A stretch of 64,000 bases of DNA, taken from Pseudomonas brassicacearum (GTDB lineage: Bacteria; Pseudomonadota; Gammaproteobacteria; Pseudomonadales; Pseudomonadaceae). Made by a program: the position numbers and the translations under genes. Under the pieces are notes generated by a model that was given only the letters and a program-made list of their open reading frames with translations, did not search any database and was not told where the DNA came from. Each line of letters opens with the position of its first letter. Position 1 is the first letter of the stretch. Where the stretch lies: assembly GCF_000585995.1 (NCBI RefSeq), contig NZ_CP007410.1, forward strand, positions 2,817,430-2,881,429, read 5' to 3'. Below are positions 26,759-34,439 of this stretch, piece after piece.

Positions 26759-26913
26759 CGGTGACTGTTCCTGGAAAGGGTGGCCCCAGGCGTTCAGATA
26801 ACGCCGGGGCTGGGGGCGTTACTTTAATGCATGGCAGGGGGTGGCGACTAACGGGATTTTGATTGGCCGTGTGAATTGTGATCGGCTTGGAAAGATTGTG
26901 GGGGTGGGTTTGC

Positions 26914-26945
26914 TGTGGCGAGGGAGCTTGCTCCCGCTCGACCGG
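26914..26945. repeat. Single arm of a type B element
   Basis: GTGGCGAGGGAGCTTGCTCC followed by CGCTCG is the left end of a type B element. It degenerates after about 32 bases, and no right arm follows. It lies in the 565-base gap between moxR and the DUF6124 gene. Confidence 0.7.
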
Positions 26946-26989
26946 GCTGGTGCACCAGTGCGAAGCACTCACAAAGTGAAGGGGTGTTT

Positions 26990-27323
26990 ATCTAGATGTA
27001 GGAGTGTTCTGTATCGGGCTACGTTGTCTTGCGCCATTGCCTACGACTGCGCCAGAATCCGCCGGCTTGTGCGCTTGGGAGGCAGGTTCTATCGTTTCCG
27101 GGTCGTTGAGGAATCAGCGATCGGGTTTGGTAGCCCGGTTTTCTGGCGCAGGTGCAGCCTGATATAGGGGGCTTTTCGTCCTCTGTTTTATGGTGGTCAT
27201 GCGCAGGGCGTCCTTGGACGCGCCGGGTTGCCAGGTAACCGGTCTACCAACCTTCGTATGGCCACCTCCCTTCGTTTGGTAGCGAGAGAGATGGCTCCAA
27301 TTTTCTAATCTGGAGTTTCATCT
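26990..27323 (+). promoter_or_regulatory. Structured leader of the DUF6124 gene
   Basis: No gene can be supported here. The stretch holds a small hairpin at 27121-27137 (CGGG...CCCG) that exposes TTGGTAG in its loop, then the C4-like RNA (27191-27265), then a second TTGGTAG at 27275-27281. The ribosome site GGAG at 27311 stands 9 bases before the DUF6124 ATG. Both TTGGTAG copies are complementary to CTACCAA inside the C4-like RNA. Confidence 0.6.
27191..27265 (+). ncRNA. C4 antisense RNA-like structure
   Basis: The closing stem pairs GGTGGTCAT (27191-27199) with ATGGCCACC (27257-27265). Inside it are a hairpin GCGTC-CTTG-GACGC (27207-27220), a second helix around GGTTGCCAGGTAACC (27225-27239), and a single-stranded stretch CCGGTCTACCAACCTTCGTA. 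Stem order and the CTACCAACC-type sequence match the C4 antisense RNA motif of phages P1, P7 and P4 (Rfam C4), which pairs with target sites near a downstream ribosome site. The match is by eye. No other phage gene is near. Confidence 0.65.
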
Positions 27324-27692
27324 ATGTTCAAAGTAACCCCAAACCCGCCGGACACCGATCCGATCTCACCGCGTCCAAAAAACAAGTCCCAAAAACACGA
27401 CGAAGTCACCGACCGAGTCCTCGACCATTACCTGAACCCCAAACCAGGCAAATCCGAAGCAGAACCTGCTCCGGGCCAACTCTTCACCGTCAACAAAGAC
27501 ATCGACACCGAAAGCCTGCTTGCCAACCTCAGCGAAACCCTGGCTTCGGCCAATGCCATGGTCAATGACCTGGCTTTCGACCTGGACGGTTCGCGCCGAC
27601 ATTTCCTCCTGGGCATTCAGCAATTGATCGAACTGGGCAGCCTGCTGGCGAACCGTGCACTGGACAACATCGAAACCCGTCAGCCGACATAA
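27324..27692 (+). CDS. DUF6124 family protein (Pseudomonas-specific, unknown function)
   Basis: This 122-residue protein begins MFKVTPNPPDTDPISPRPKN. A basic, Pro-rich N-terminal part is followed by DRVLDHYLNPKPG and a helical C-terminal half (SLLANLSETLASANAMVNDL, FLLGIQQLIELGSLLANRAL). The N-terminus and layout are those of the small proteins called DUF6124 in Pseudomonas. GGAG lies 9 bases before the ATG, after a C4-like RNA that probably controls it. No function is known. Confidence 0.85.
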   Translation: MFKVTPNPPDTDPISPRPKNKSQKHDEVTDRVLDHYLNPKPGKSEAEPAPGQLFTVNKDIDTESLLANLSETLASANAMVNDLAFDLDGSRRHFLLGIQQLIELGSLLANRALDNIETRQPT

Positions 27693-27697
27693 CCCCC

Positions 27698-27828
27698 GTG
27701 GCGAGGGAGCTTGCTCCCGCTGGGCTGCGCAGCAGCCCCAAACCGAGCCGGCGTGGTTCCCCAGACACACCGCGCCCGCCGGGCCTGCGACTGCTGCGCA
27801 GTCGAGCGGGAGCAAGCTCCCTCGCCAC
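27698..27828. repeat. Type B element, left copy flanking the ABC exporter
   Basis: This complete 131-bp element has ends GTGGCGAGGGAGC/GCTCCCTCGCCAC and inner stems GGGCTGCGCAGCAGCCC and GACTGCTGCGCAGTC. It starts six bases after the DUF6124 stop. It differs by a single base (T at 27754, C in the other copy) from the element at 29960-30090. Confidence 0.9.
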
Positions 27829-27910
27829 AAGGGACTTGCGTCACTCCTTAAATCCTGGGCAAGCCGCAAAACCTGTGGGCCCAGGATCTGAGTGTTGTCA
27901 CAGCTCCAAT

Positions 27911-27934
27911 GTGGGAGCGAGCTTGCTCGCGATG
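27911..27934. repeat. Single type A REP-like unit
   Basis: GTGGGAGCGAGCTTGCTCGC followed by GATG lies just after the ABC exporter stop codon (the exporter reads in from the right). Confidence 0.8.
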
Positions 27935-27962
27935 ACGGCAGCAGATCCAGCACCCTATTTCG

Positions 27963-29711
27963 CTAATTCTGGGTTCGAATCTCATCCACCAGCAGCTTGA
28001 CTGCTGGCCTTTCGATCAGCTCCCGCCACGGACCATCCTCCACGATTGCCCCGTCATGCATCACAATGACCCGGTCAAACCGATGCAGGTGGTCAACGTC
28101 ATGGGTGACACAGATCAACCCCTGCCCGGCAAAAACGTCGAATAACAGCTCCCAAAGGGGCGTGGTCAGCCTAGGTTCGATGGATGCGCTTGGCTCGTCG
28201 AACATATTGAATTTTCCGGGCTTGTTGATCAGGCGCAGCAGCGATAGGCGTTTGGCTTCGCCTCCGGAGATATTCGATGCATTTTCGCTGACCTGCCTTG
28301 TTGTCACGATCTCATCCAGTTCCAGTTGCCGTATGGCCCTAGACAGAATCGGCGACGCGCTGCCTCCGAACAGGACAGATTGTTCAAAAGAGCCTTCCAG
28401 AAACCGTGGTTGTTGGGGGCAGTATCTCAAGGCGTCCAAGTGCGCTTGACCGGTCAAAAGTGAGACCGGTACCGAGTCGATACTCAGTTGGTCTCGCGTT
28501 GATGCATCAAGCCCGGCGAGGACTTCCAGAAAAGTGGTTTTGCCTGCGCCGCTAGGGCCCGTAACGGCCACTGACTGCCCTTGAGTAAATGCCAGGAAGC
28601 GCTTGATCGACAGGCGAAGCGGTCCCGTTCCTGCCACTTCGCAGGGGCCGAGCTCCAGGACTGAGGACCGCTGGAAATCAACCCGCGCCAGCCGATTGCT
28701 GCAATCGAAATCCGGAAGTGATAGCAAACCCTGAAATTGACGCTGGTCTGCAAGGAACTGATCAAGAACACGATACCCTTCAGTCAAGGTTGAAATACTC
28801 AGCAGATAACTCCCCGCGATTGAAAAAATGGCAACCAACTGCCCGACACTGATACTGGGCTGACCCGACAGTTGGTCCACGACGCCCCAGTAGAGCAATC
28901 CCCCAGTGGAAAGGCTTACGAACAGTATCTTGGCGGTGCTCAGCAGGCCGCCCGATGATGCTGTAGTCACCGCAGCGTTGGCATAGCCTCCGAACGCCGC
29001 GTTCAACGGGCGCAGGGCCGTAGGTATGGTGCTTTCCAGTTTTATGACTTTTCCGGCGTTAAGGGTGTTGTAGAGGTGGGCACTTAATTCATCTTCCTGT
29101 TCATTGACCGCATCAATGTGCTTTCTCCGCCATCTGATAATTTTATGGGTGACAGCCAGATAGATAACTCCGAACGCCGTCATGCTCAAAAAAATTTCAC
29201 TGCCCCCTATGTAAATAAAAGCAGCTCCAACAACTATGAATTCCAAGAGTACGGGAAGCGCAATGGTCACAATGAAAGTCAGCAGTTGTTCGTGAGCCGT
29301 AATGCCGCGCTCGACCGATTTGATGAAGTGGCCGATTCTCCAGGAGTTGAATAACGAAAATTCCTTGCCTATGAGTTCAGTGATCCACTCGATGGAAGCG
29401 TTCATGATAATGCTCTGCACCAGCTTGGACAGCGCATGGGTTTGCAGTGGAGTGATGATGGCATGAATACATCCCGCAACAATCAGGCCTATCGTCAGTG
29501 CGAGCAGCGTGCTGGAGGCTGGATTTCTGTTGCCTTGCAGGGTGTCGATGATGGTTCCAAGTAACAGTGGTGGGGCGAGTGTGATGAGTTTGAGTGCGAC
29601 GATTGTCGCGACGGTTAATATCAGAAGTGACGTATGTTTTTCGCATGCAGTTCTAATAAGCATTTGTATAGATAGCATGCGACCGTCCGTGAGGAATTGC
29701 GATTTAGGCAT
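27963..29711 (-). CDS. ABC exporter, fused membrane and ATPase domains
   Basis: The product is 582 residues from the ATG at 29711; an upstream GTG at 29732 and an ATG at 29678 are alternatives, and no start has a good ribosome site. About six membrane segments fill residues 25-320 (LLILTVATIVALKLITLAPP, IALPVLLEFIVVGAAFIYIG). The nucleotide-binding domain has Walker A TGPSGAGKTT, a variant signature ISGGEAKRLSLLRL, Walker B FNMFDEPSASIE and H-loop CVTHDVDH. Substrate unknown; a small peptide or lipid export half-transporter is possible. The gene is visibly richer in A/T than its neighbours and is bracketed by two near-identical repeats, suggesting transfer or mobility. No partner gene is adjacent. 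Confidence 0.85.
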   Translation of the reverse strand: MPKSQFLTDGRMLSIQMLIRTACEKHTSLLILTVATIVALKLITLAPPLLLGTIIDTLQGNRNPASSTLLALTIGLIVAGCIHAIITPLQTHALSKLVQSIIMNASIEWITELIGKEFSLFNSWRIGHFIKSVERGITAHEQLLTFIVTIALPVLLEFIVVGAAFIYIGGSEIFLSMTAFGVIYLAVTHKIIRWRRKHIDAVNEQEDELSAHLYNTLNAGKVIKLESTIPTALRPLNAAFGGYANAAVTTASSGGLLSTAKILFVSLSTGGLLYWGVVDQLSGQPSISVGQLVAIFSIAGSYLLSISTLTEGYRVLDQFLADQRQFQGLLSLPDFDCSNRLARVDFQRSSVLELGPCEVAGTGPLRLSIKRFLAFTQGQSVAVTGPSGAGKTTFLEVLAGLDASTRDQLSIDSVPVSLLTGQAHLDALRYCPQQPRFLEGSFEQSVLFGGSASPILSRAIRQLELDEIVTTRQVSENASNISGGEAKRLSLLRLINKPGKFNMFDEPSASIEPRLTTPLWELLFDVFAGQGLICVTHDVDHLHRFDRVIVMHDGAIVEDGPWRELIERPAVKLLVDEIRTQN

Positions 29712-29959
29712 TAACTGGCGTGTTAGCGGCACCGAAGGGCGCGCGCATTGAGTTATATGAATAGCAGCAGGTTTCTGGATGAGCTAGAGCGCAACATCCG
29801 ACGTTGATGTAGGGGGCTTCCTGACAATCGGTAAGACGTATCTGAAGGAAAATCTGCCGCGGATTTTTATGTACATTTGTTAAGTCAGGTTTTGTAGGGG
29901 GTTAACTTAAGGGGCGTCCACACACCCTGAAAGTCGGCCGTATTTTTCGGCTAACCATT

Positions 29960-30090
29960 GTGGCGAGGGAGCTTGCTCCCGCTGGGCTGCGCAGCAGCCC
30001 CAAACCGAGCCGGCGCGGTTCCCCAGACACACCGCGCCCGCCGGGCCTGCGACTGCTGCGCAGTCGAGCGGGAGCAAGCTCCCTCGCCAC
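29960..30090. repeat. Type B element, right copy flanking the ABC exporter
   Basis: This 131-bp element is identical to the one at 27698-27828 except for one base, and in the same orientation. The remainder of the 29733-30110 gap is AT-rich and probably holds the exporter's promoter; no further gene is seen. Confidence 0.9.
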
Positions 30091-30110
30091 AGCCGTGCTT
30101 GGCTGATTGC

Positions 30111-31088
30111 TCAGCCTACCCACGCCCCCGCATTCACCAGATTCACCGGCCGTTCACCCGCCAATGCCGCCAGCAGATTATCCACCGCACAACGCGCCAT
30201 CGCTTCCCGTGTCTCATGGGTGGCCGAGCCCATGTGCGGTGTCGCCACCACATTATCCAGTTGCAACAGCGGCGAATCCGCACTCAAGGGCTCGCGCTCG
30301 AACACGTCCAGCCCCGCGCCACGGATCTGGCCGCTGCGCAGGGCGTCGATCAGGGCCGCTTCGTCCACCACCTTGCCCCGGGAGATATTGATGAAGAGGG
30401 TCTCGGGACGCATTCGGGCAAACGCCTGGGCGCCGATCAGTCCTTGGGTTTCAGCCGTCAAGGGCAAGGTCAGGCAAACGAAGTCCGCCTGCTGCAACAA
30501 TGTTTCGAGGCTGCAATAGCGTGCATTGAAACGCTGCTCGACCGCGGGTTTTGGCGAGTGGCTGTGGTAGAGCACCGGCATGCCGAAGCCGAAGTGCCCG
30601 CGCTGGGCCAAGGCTTCGCCGATGCGGCCCATGCCGATGATGCCCAGGGTCTTGCCATGGACGTCGCTGCCGAAATGCTTGGGGCCGATGCTCTGTTGCC
30701 AGCCGCCGCTGCGCACCAGGTTGGCCAGTTCCACCACGCGGCGGGCGGTTGCCAGGATCAGGGCGAAACCGGTGTCCGCGGTGGTTTCGGTGAGCACGTC
30801 CGGGGTATTGGTCAGCAGGATCCGGCGTTCGGTCAGGTAGTCGATGTCGTAGTTGTCGACCCCCACCGAGACGCTGGCGATGGCTTGCAGGTTCGGCGCC
30901 AGGTCCAGCAACGGCGCGTCCAGTTTGAGGCTGGCACCCAGCAAGCCATGGGCGCTTGGCAAGGCCTCGCGCAGTTGCACCAGGCCCTGCGCGTTGAGGC
31001 GCTCGATGAGCGTGACTTGGGCCTGGGCTTGCAAACGGGCCATTAATTGCGCTGACAGCGCCTTGTACAACACCACGTGCTTTTTCAT
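30111..31088 (-). CDS. kguD: 2-ketogluconate (6-phosphate) reductase, D-isomer 2-hydroxyacid dehydrogenase family
   Basis: This 325-residue NAD(P)-dependent reductase converts 2-keto-6-phosphogluconate to 6-phosphogluconate, feeding the Entner-Doudoroff route. Motifs seen: the nucleotide-binding GIIGMGRIGEALA, NISRGKVVDEAALIDAL with the catalytic Arg, the Glu region GLDVFEREPL, and the catalytic His in TPHMGSAT. The open frame runs far upstream into kguT, but the ATG at 31088 (MKKHVVLYKALSAQ) is the natural start, 14 bases after the kguT stop. It is the last gene of kguEKTD. Confidence 0.92.
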   Translation of the reverse strand: MKKHVVLYKALSAQLMARLQAQAQVTLIERLNAQGLVQLREALPSAHGLLGASLKLDAPLLDLAPNLQAIASVSVGVDNYDIDYLTERRILLTNTPDVLTETTADTGFALILATARRVVELANLVRSGGWQQSIGPKHFGSDVHGKTLGIIGMGRIGEALAQRGHFGFGMPVLYHSHSPKPAVEQRFNARYCSLETLLQQADFVCLTLPLTAETQGLIGAQAFARMRPETLFINISRGKVVDEAALIDALRSGQIRGAGLDVFEREPLSADSPLLQLDNVVATPHMGSATHETREAMARCAVDNLLAALAGERPVNLVNAGAWVG

Positions 31089-31102
31089 GGAGGGGTCTCG
31101 AT

Positions 31103-32401
31103 TCAGGAATGGGCGGGCGCCGAGTGTGGCGTCGCGGTTTTCGGCACGGCCCGGTCGCTGGCGCCGGGCTTGAGGGCGAGGGTCAGCACTACGGCCATCA
31201 GCAACGCGCCGCTCATCAATAGGAAGGACATGCCAGGGGAGCCGGTGGAGCCGTTGAGGTAACCCACCAGGTACGAGCCGCCGAACGAACCCAGCGCGCC
31301 CATGCTGTTGATCAGCGCCATGGCACCGCCGGCGACGTTGGCGGGGAGGATTTCCGGAACGATGGCAAAAAACGGCCCGTACGGCGCATACATGCAAGCC
31401 CCGGCGACCACCAGCAGGCTGTAGGACCACCAGAAATGTTCAGGCCCCAGCAGGTACGAGGCATAGAACGCGATGGACGCGACCAGCAGCGGCGGCCAGA
31501 CGAAGCGCTTACGCTTCTGGGCCTTGTCCGAGGCCCAGGACACCACCAGCATGCCGACCACCGCCGCCAGGTACGGCAACGACGACAGCCAACCGGCCTC
31601 GACCATGCTCATCTGCAAGCCCGCCTTGAGGATGGACGGCAACCACAGCACGAACCCGTAGACCCCAATGCTCCAGCAGAAAAACTGCAGCGCCAGGATG
31701 ATGACCTTGGGCGAGCGGAAGGCCTCGGCATAGTTCTTCACCGCCTTGATGCCGACCTGTTCAGCCGCCAGTGCGCTTTCCAGGTCGTGTTTTTCCTGCT
31801 CGCTGAGCCACTTGGCCTGGGATGGACGATCATCGGCCAGGCGCCACCAGATAAAGGCCCAGAGTACCGCCGGCAGGCCTTCAATGATGAACATCCAGCG
31901 CCAGTCGAATTGCTGCACCAGGTAACCCGATACCACCGACATCCACAGCATGGTCACCGGGTTGCCGAGGATCAGGAAGGTGTTGGCGCGCGAGCGTTCG
32001 GCCCGGGTGAACCAGTGACACAGGTACACCAGCATGGCCGGCATCACGGCGGCCTCGACCACGCCGAGCATGAAGCGGATCACGATCAGCCAGTACGCGT
32101 TGGAGACGACCCCGGTCAGCGTCGCCAGGGAGCCCCAGAGGATCAGGCTGACGAAAATCAGTTTTTTCACGCTGTGTTTCTGCGCGTAGATCGCCCCCGG
32201 CACTTGGAAGAAAAAGTAACCGAGGAAAAACAGAGCGCCCAGCAAGGACGACAGCCCCGGCGTGATCATCAGGTCCTCGGCCATGCCCGAGGCGGCGGCG
32301 AACCCGTAGTTGGCCCGGTCCAGGTAGGCCAGGCTGTAGGTGATGAACACGATGGGCATGATGTACCACCAGCGACGGGTGGCGAGGTTGAGCGTTTGCA
32401 T
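31103..32401 (-). CDS. kguT: 2-ketogluconate MFS transporter
   Basis: This 432-residue permease has about 12 membrane segments and starts MQTLNLATRRWWYIMPIVFI. The anion:cation symporter motif SLAYLDRANYGFAAASGMAE follows, and a charged central loop includes WWRLADDRPSQAKWLSEQEK. AGGAG stands 11 bases before the ATG at 32401; an upstream in-frame extension through the REP repeat is not credible. It imports 2-ketogluconate across the inner membrane. Its identity rests mainly on operon context with kguE, kguK, kguD and ptxS. Confidence 0.9.
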   Translation of the reverse strand: MQTLNLATRRWWYIMPIVFITYSLAYLDRANYGFAAASGMAEDLMITPGLSSLLGALFFLGYFFFQVPGAIYAQKHSVKKLIFVSLILWGSLATLTGVVSNAYWLIVIRFMLGVVEAAVMPAMLVYLCHWFTRAERSRANTFLILGNPVTMLWMSVVSGYLVQQFDWRWMFIIEGLPAVLWAFIWWRLADDRPSQAKWLSEQEKHDLESALAAEQVGIKAVKNYAEAFRSPKVIILALQFFCWSIGVYGFVLWLPSILKAGLQMSMVEAGWLSSLPYLAAVVGMLVVSWASDKAQKRKRFVWPPLLVASIAFYASYLLGPEHFWWSYSLLVVAGACMYAPYGPFFAIVPEILPANVAGGAMALINSMGALGSFGGSYLVGYLNGSTGSPGMSFLLMSGALLMAVVLTLALKPGASDRAVPKTATPHSAPAHS

Positions 32402-32460
32402 GTCGTTGACTCCTGAGCTTGTTGTTTTTGTTTGCAGCAGGTGTGTTTTGCGGTGGCCTC

Positions 32461-32527
32461 TATCACGAGCAAGCTCGCTCCCACAGGGGTTAACTCGATC
32501 CCATGTGGGAGCGAGCTTGCTCGCGAT
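32461..32527. repeat. Type A REP-like inverted pair inside the kgu operon
   Basis: Units at 32461-32484 and 32504-32527 face each other, filling the space between kguT and kguK. The second unit overlaps the last codons of kguK, so the repeat encodes part of that protein. Confidence 0.85.
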
Positions 32528-33470
32528 AGGCGGTTTCAAATTCAGCCAATAACTCAGCGCGGGTCGGCAATCCCTCCATGTCCCCACGGCTCTGTACCGC
32601 GCGGCTGCCGATCCAATTGGCGCGTTGCACGGCCTCGGTGATGGCGCGTCCTTCGAGCAACGCACTGATCAGGCCGACGGCAAAGCCATCGCCGGCACCC
32701 ACAGTGTCCACTACGCGGGCCACCGGCACGCCGGCGACAACACCCTGGTCCTGCGGCGTGCGGTAATAGGCGCCGTCCGGGCCGAGCTTGATCACCACGG
32801 CTTCGGCGCCCTGGTCCAGGTAAAACGCGGCGATGTCGGCGGGCTCGTCGTACCCGGTCAGCAAGCGGCCTTCGCTGAGACCCGGCAAGACCCAGTGGGC
32901 GAGGGCGGCGAGGCGATTGATTTCGCGAATCATCATCGACTCACTGGGCCACAGGCTTGGCCGCAGGTTGGGATCGAACGACAGGCTGCGACCGGCCTCG
33001 CGCATGCGGGTCATCAGCTCAAAGGACATCTCCCGGGCGGTGAGCGACAGCGCTGGCACAATGCCGGTGGCGTGCAAGTGACGGGCACCCAGCAGCGGCG
33101 CTGCGATGGATGCGAACGACAGCTGGCTGGCCGCCGAGCTGCGGCGGAAGTATTCGACTTGCGGATCGCTGCCGTCGTCGGTGCGGGATTTGAACTGGAA
33201 GCCGGTGGGGCGTTCCGGATCGACCGCCACGTGACGACAATCCAAACCTTCGTTCTCCAGCGTCTGCACGACGAAACGTCCCAGGGAATCGGCGCCGACC
33301 CGGCTCAGCCACGCGACCTTGAAGCCCAGTCGCGACAGACCGATGGCCACATTGCTGTCGGCCCCGGCAATGCGTTTATGAAACTGGTTGACGCAGGCCA
33401 GGTCACCGTTCTGGTCGGCCACCAGCATCGCCATGGTTTCGCCGAACGACAACACATCGAACTCAGACAT
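32490..33470 (-). CDS. kguK: 2-ketogluconate kinase, PfkB/ribokinase family
   Basis: This 326-residue kinase phosphorylates 2-ketogluconate at C6. It starts [20 protein letters not shown], has the PfkB N-terminal stretch [20 protein letters not shown], and the catalytic/anion-hole motif [20 protein letters not shown] near the C-terminus. The ATG at 33470 overlaps the kguE stop by 8 bases; an earlier ATG at 33518 lies inside kguE. The last 12 residues ([12 protein letters not shown]) are encoded by a REP-like palindrome, so the natural C-terminus appears to have been replaced or extended. Confidence 0.92.
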   Translation of the reverse strand: MSEFDVLSFGETMAMLVADQNGDLACVNQFHKRIAGADSNVAIGLSRLGFKVAWLSRVGADSLGRFVVQTLENEGLDCRHVAVDPERPTGFQFKSRTDDGSDPQVEYFRRSSAASQLSFASIAAPLLGARHLHATGIVPALSLTAREMSFELMTRMREAGRSLSFDPNLRPSLWPSESMMIREINRLAALAHWVLPGLSEGRLLTGYDEPADIAAFYLDQGAEAVVIKLGPDGAYYRTPQDQGVVAGVPVARVVDTVGAGDGFAVGLISALLEGRAITEAVQRANWIGSRAVQSRGDMEGLPTRAELLAEFETAYREQARSHMGSS

Positions 33471-34245
33471 GGGCAGGCTCCCGGCGTGGCTGCCCGAGGC
33501 GGGCAAGAGTGGCGACATGTTCAGCGGTCAATTGCAGCAGGTCATCGCCTTGCAGCGGGTACTCGGCGGCACGCATCACGCTGGCTGGCATCTGCTTGAG
33601 CAACTGTTCCCACAGATGCAGGTCCACCATCGCCGGAGGCACGGCAATCAGTTTGCCGTCGGCGCGCCGGGCCACGGCCTTGCAATGCACATATGCCACA
33701 TGCCGTCCGAGCTGCCGGGCCGCCACGGCCGCCGATTGGTCCTGCCATTGCCAGTTGCCAATGTCGAAGGTCATGCCGATGGGCAGCGCTTGCTGCTCGG
33801 CTGCGGCGAAGAACCGTTGCAACGGCTCGATTCGCCCGCCCTGCAAGGTCTGGTCGTTTTCCACCAGCAACTGCACCGGGCTTGCGGCGAGCACATCCGC
33901 CAAGGCTGACAGGTCATGAGAATCGCTGAAGTGACCGAGGGAGACTTTCAGCCATGTCGAGCCGAACGCCTCGGCACGTTGCAAGGTAGGCGCCAGGGCG
34001 GGATTAGGTTTGGACCGACCCGCGAGCCACAACTCAAGGGGTGACGAAAAAATGCTTTGCAGACCTTGGGCCTGGGCGTCCGAGGCCAATTCAGCGGGCT
34101 GTTCGGTGGTGAGCAATTCTTCGCGCCATTCGATCCGCGAGGCGCCGGCAGCGGCCAGCAGATTGATGAAGCTGCCTTGGCCATGTTGCCGCACCAGATC
34201 GGCGCCGTAGCTGGAAAGGCTGATGGAAACGGGTGGTTTGTTCAT
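33463..34245 (-). CDS. kguE: KguE, sugar phosphate isomerase/epimerase-like TIM barrel protein
   Basis: This 260-residue xylose-isomerase-like TIM barrel starts [20 protein letters not shown]. Putative metal-site segments are [26 protein letters not shown] and [12 protein letters not shown]. It is the first gene of kguEKTD and needed for 2-ketogluconate use, although its precise reaction is not settled. The start at 34245 follows AGAGGTA and lies 15 bases downstream of a perfect PtxS operator. An earlier ATG at 34284 would lie upstream of the operator and is rejected. Confidence 0.9.
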   Translation of the reverse strand: MNKPPVSISLSSYGADLVRQHGQGSFINLLAAAGASRIEWREELLTTEQPAELASDAQAQGLQSIFSSPLELWLAGRSKPNPALAPTLQRAEAFGSTWLKVSLGHFSDSHDLSALADVLAASPVQLLVENDQTLQGGRIEPLQRFFAAAEQQALPIGMTFDIGNWQWQDQSAAVAARQLGRHVAYVHCKAVARRADGKLIAVPPAMVDLHLWEQLLKQMPASVMRAAEYPLQGDDLLQLTAEHVATLARLGQPRREPAHV

Positions 34246-34259
34246 TGTTGTTGTACCTC

Positions 34260-34273
34260 TGAAACCGGTTTCA
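34260..34273. promoter_or_regulatory. PtxS operator at the kguE promoter
   Basis: TGAAACCGGTTTCA is the exact 14-base palindrome known to bind PtxS in Pseudomonas. It lies just before the kguE start, so bound PtxS would block the operon until 2-ketogluconate releases it. Confidence 0.92.
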
Positions 34274-34278
34274 GTTCT

Positions 34279-34318
34279 GTTCAAAAAAAGGGTTCAAAAA
34301 AAAGCGTTCAAAAAAAAG
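34279..34318. repeat. Triple A-tract repeat in the kguE promoter
   Basis: Three tandem copies of GTTC followed by 7-8 A and a G, with a 13-14-base period, lie directly upstream of the PtxS operator. On the coding strand each gives a T-tract then TTGAAC, which is close to a -35 box. Confidence 0.85.
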
Positions 34319-34331
34319 GGGGTGTGCTTCA

Positions 34332-34432
34332 GGGCCCTATCGCGAGCAAGCTCGCTCCCACAGGGATCTCCCACAGGGATCTTCAGTGCGACGCAGATCC
34401 AGTGTGGGAGCGAGCTTGCTCGCGATAGGGCC
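34332..34432. repeat. Type A REP-like pair with extended arms, between ptxS and kguE
   Basis: The arms are about 31 bases and perfectly inverted (GGGCCCTATCGCGAGC... against ...GCTCGCGATAGGGCCC), with a 38-base spacer containing a duplicated TCCCACAGGGATC. Placed just after the ptxS stop, it would separate ptxS from kguE transcripts. Confidence 0.85.
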
Positions 34433-34439
34433 CTCACCA

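Noticed and set aside
26841..27167. 108-codon plus-strand frame upstream of the DUF6124 gene
   Set aside because: It crosses a type B repeat arm and the structured RNA leader; no ribosome site and no protein-like composition.
27121..27323. P4-like prophage remnant
   Set aside because: Only the C4-like RNA resembles phage sequence; there is no integrase, att site, replication or immunity gene nearby.
27562..30123. Short frames reading MARELAPARLRSS at 27562-27828 and 29902-30123 and similar peptides elsewhere
   Set aside because: They are translations of the type A and type B palindromes, not genes; the same peptide recurs wherever a repeat is present.
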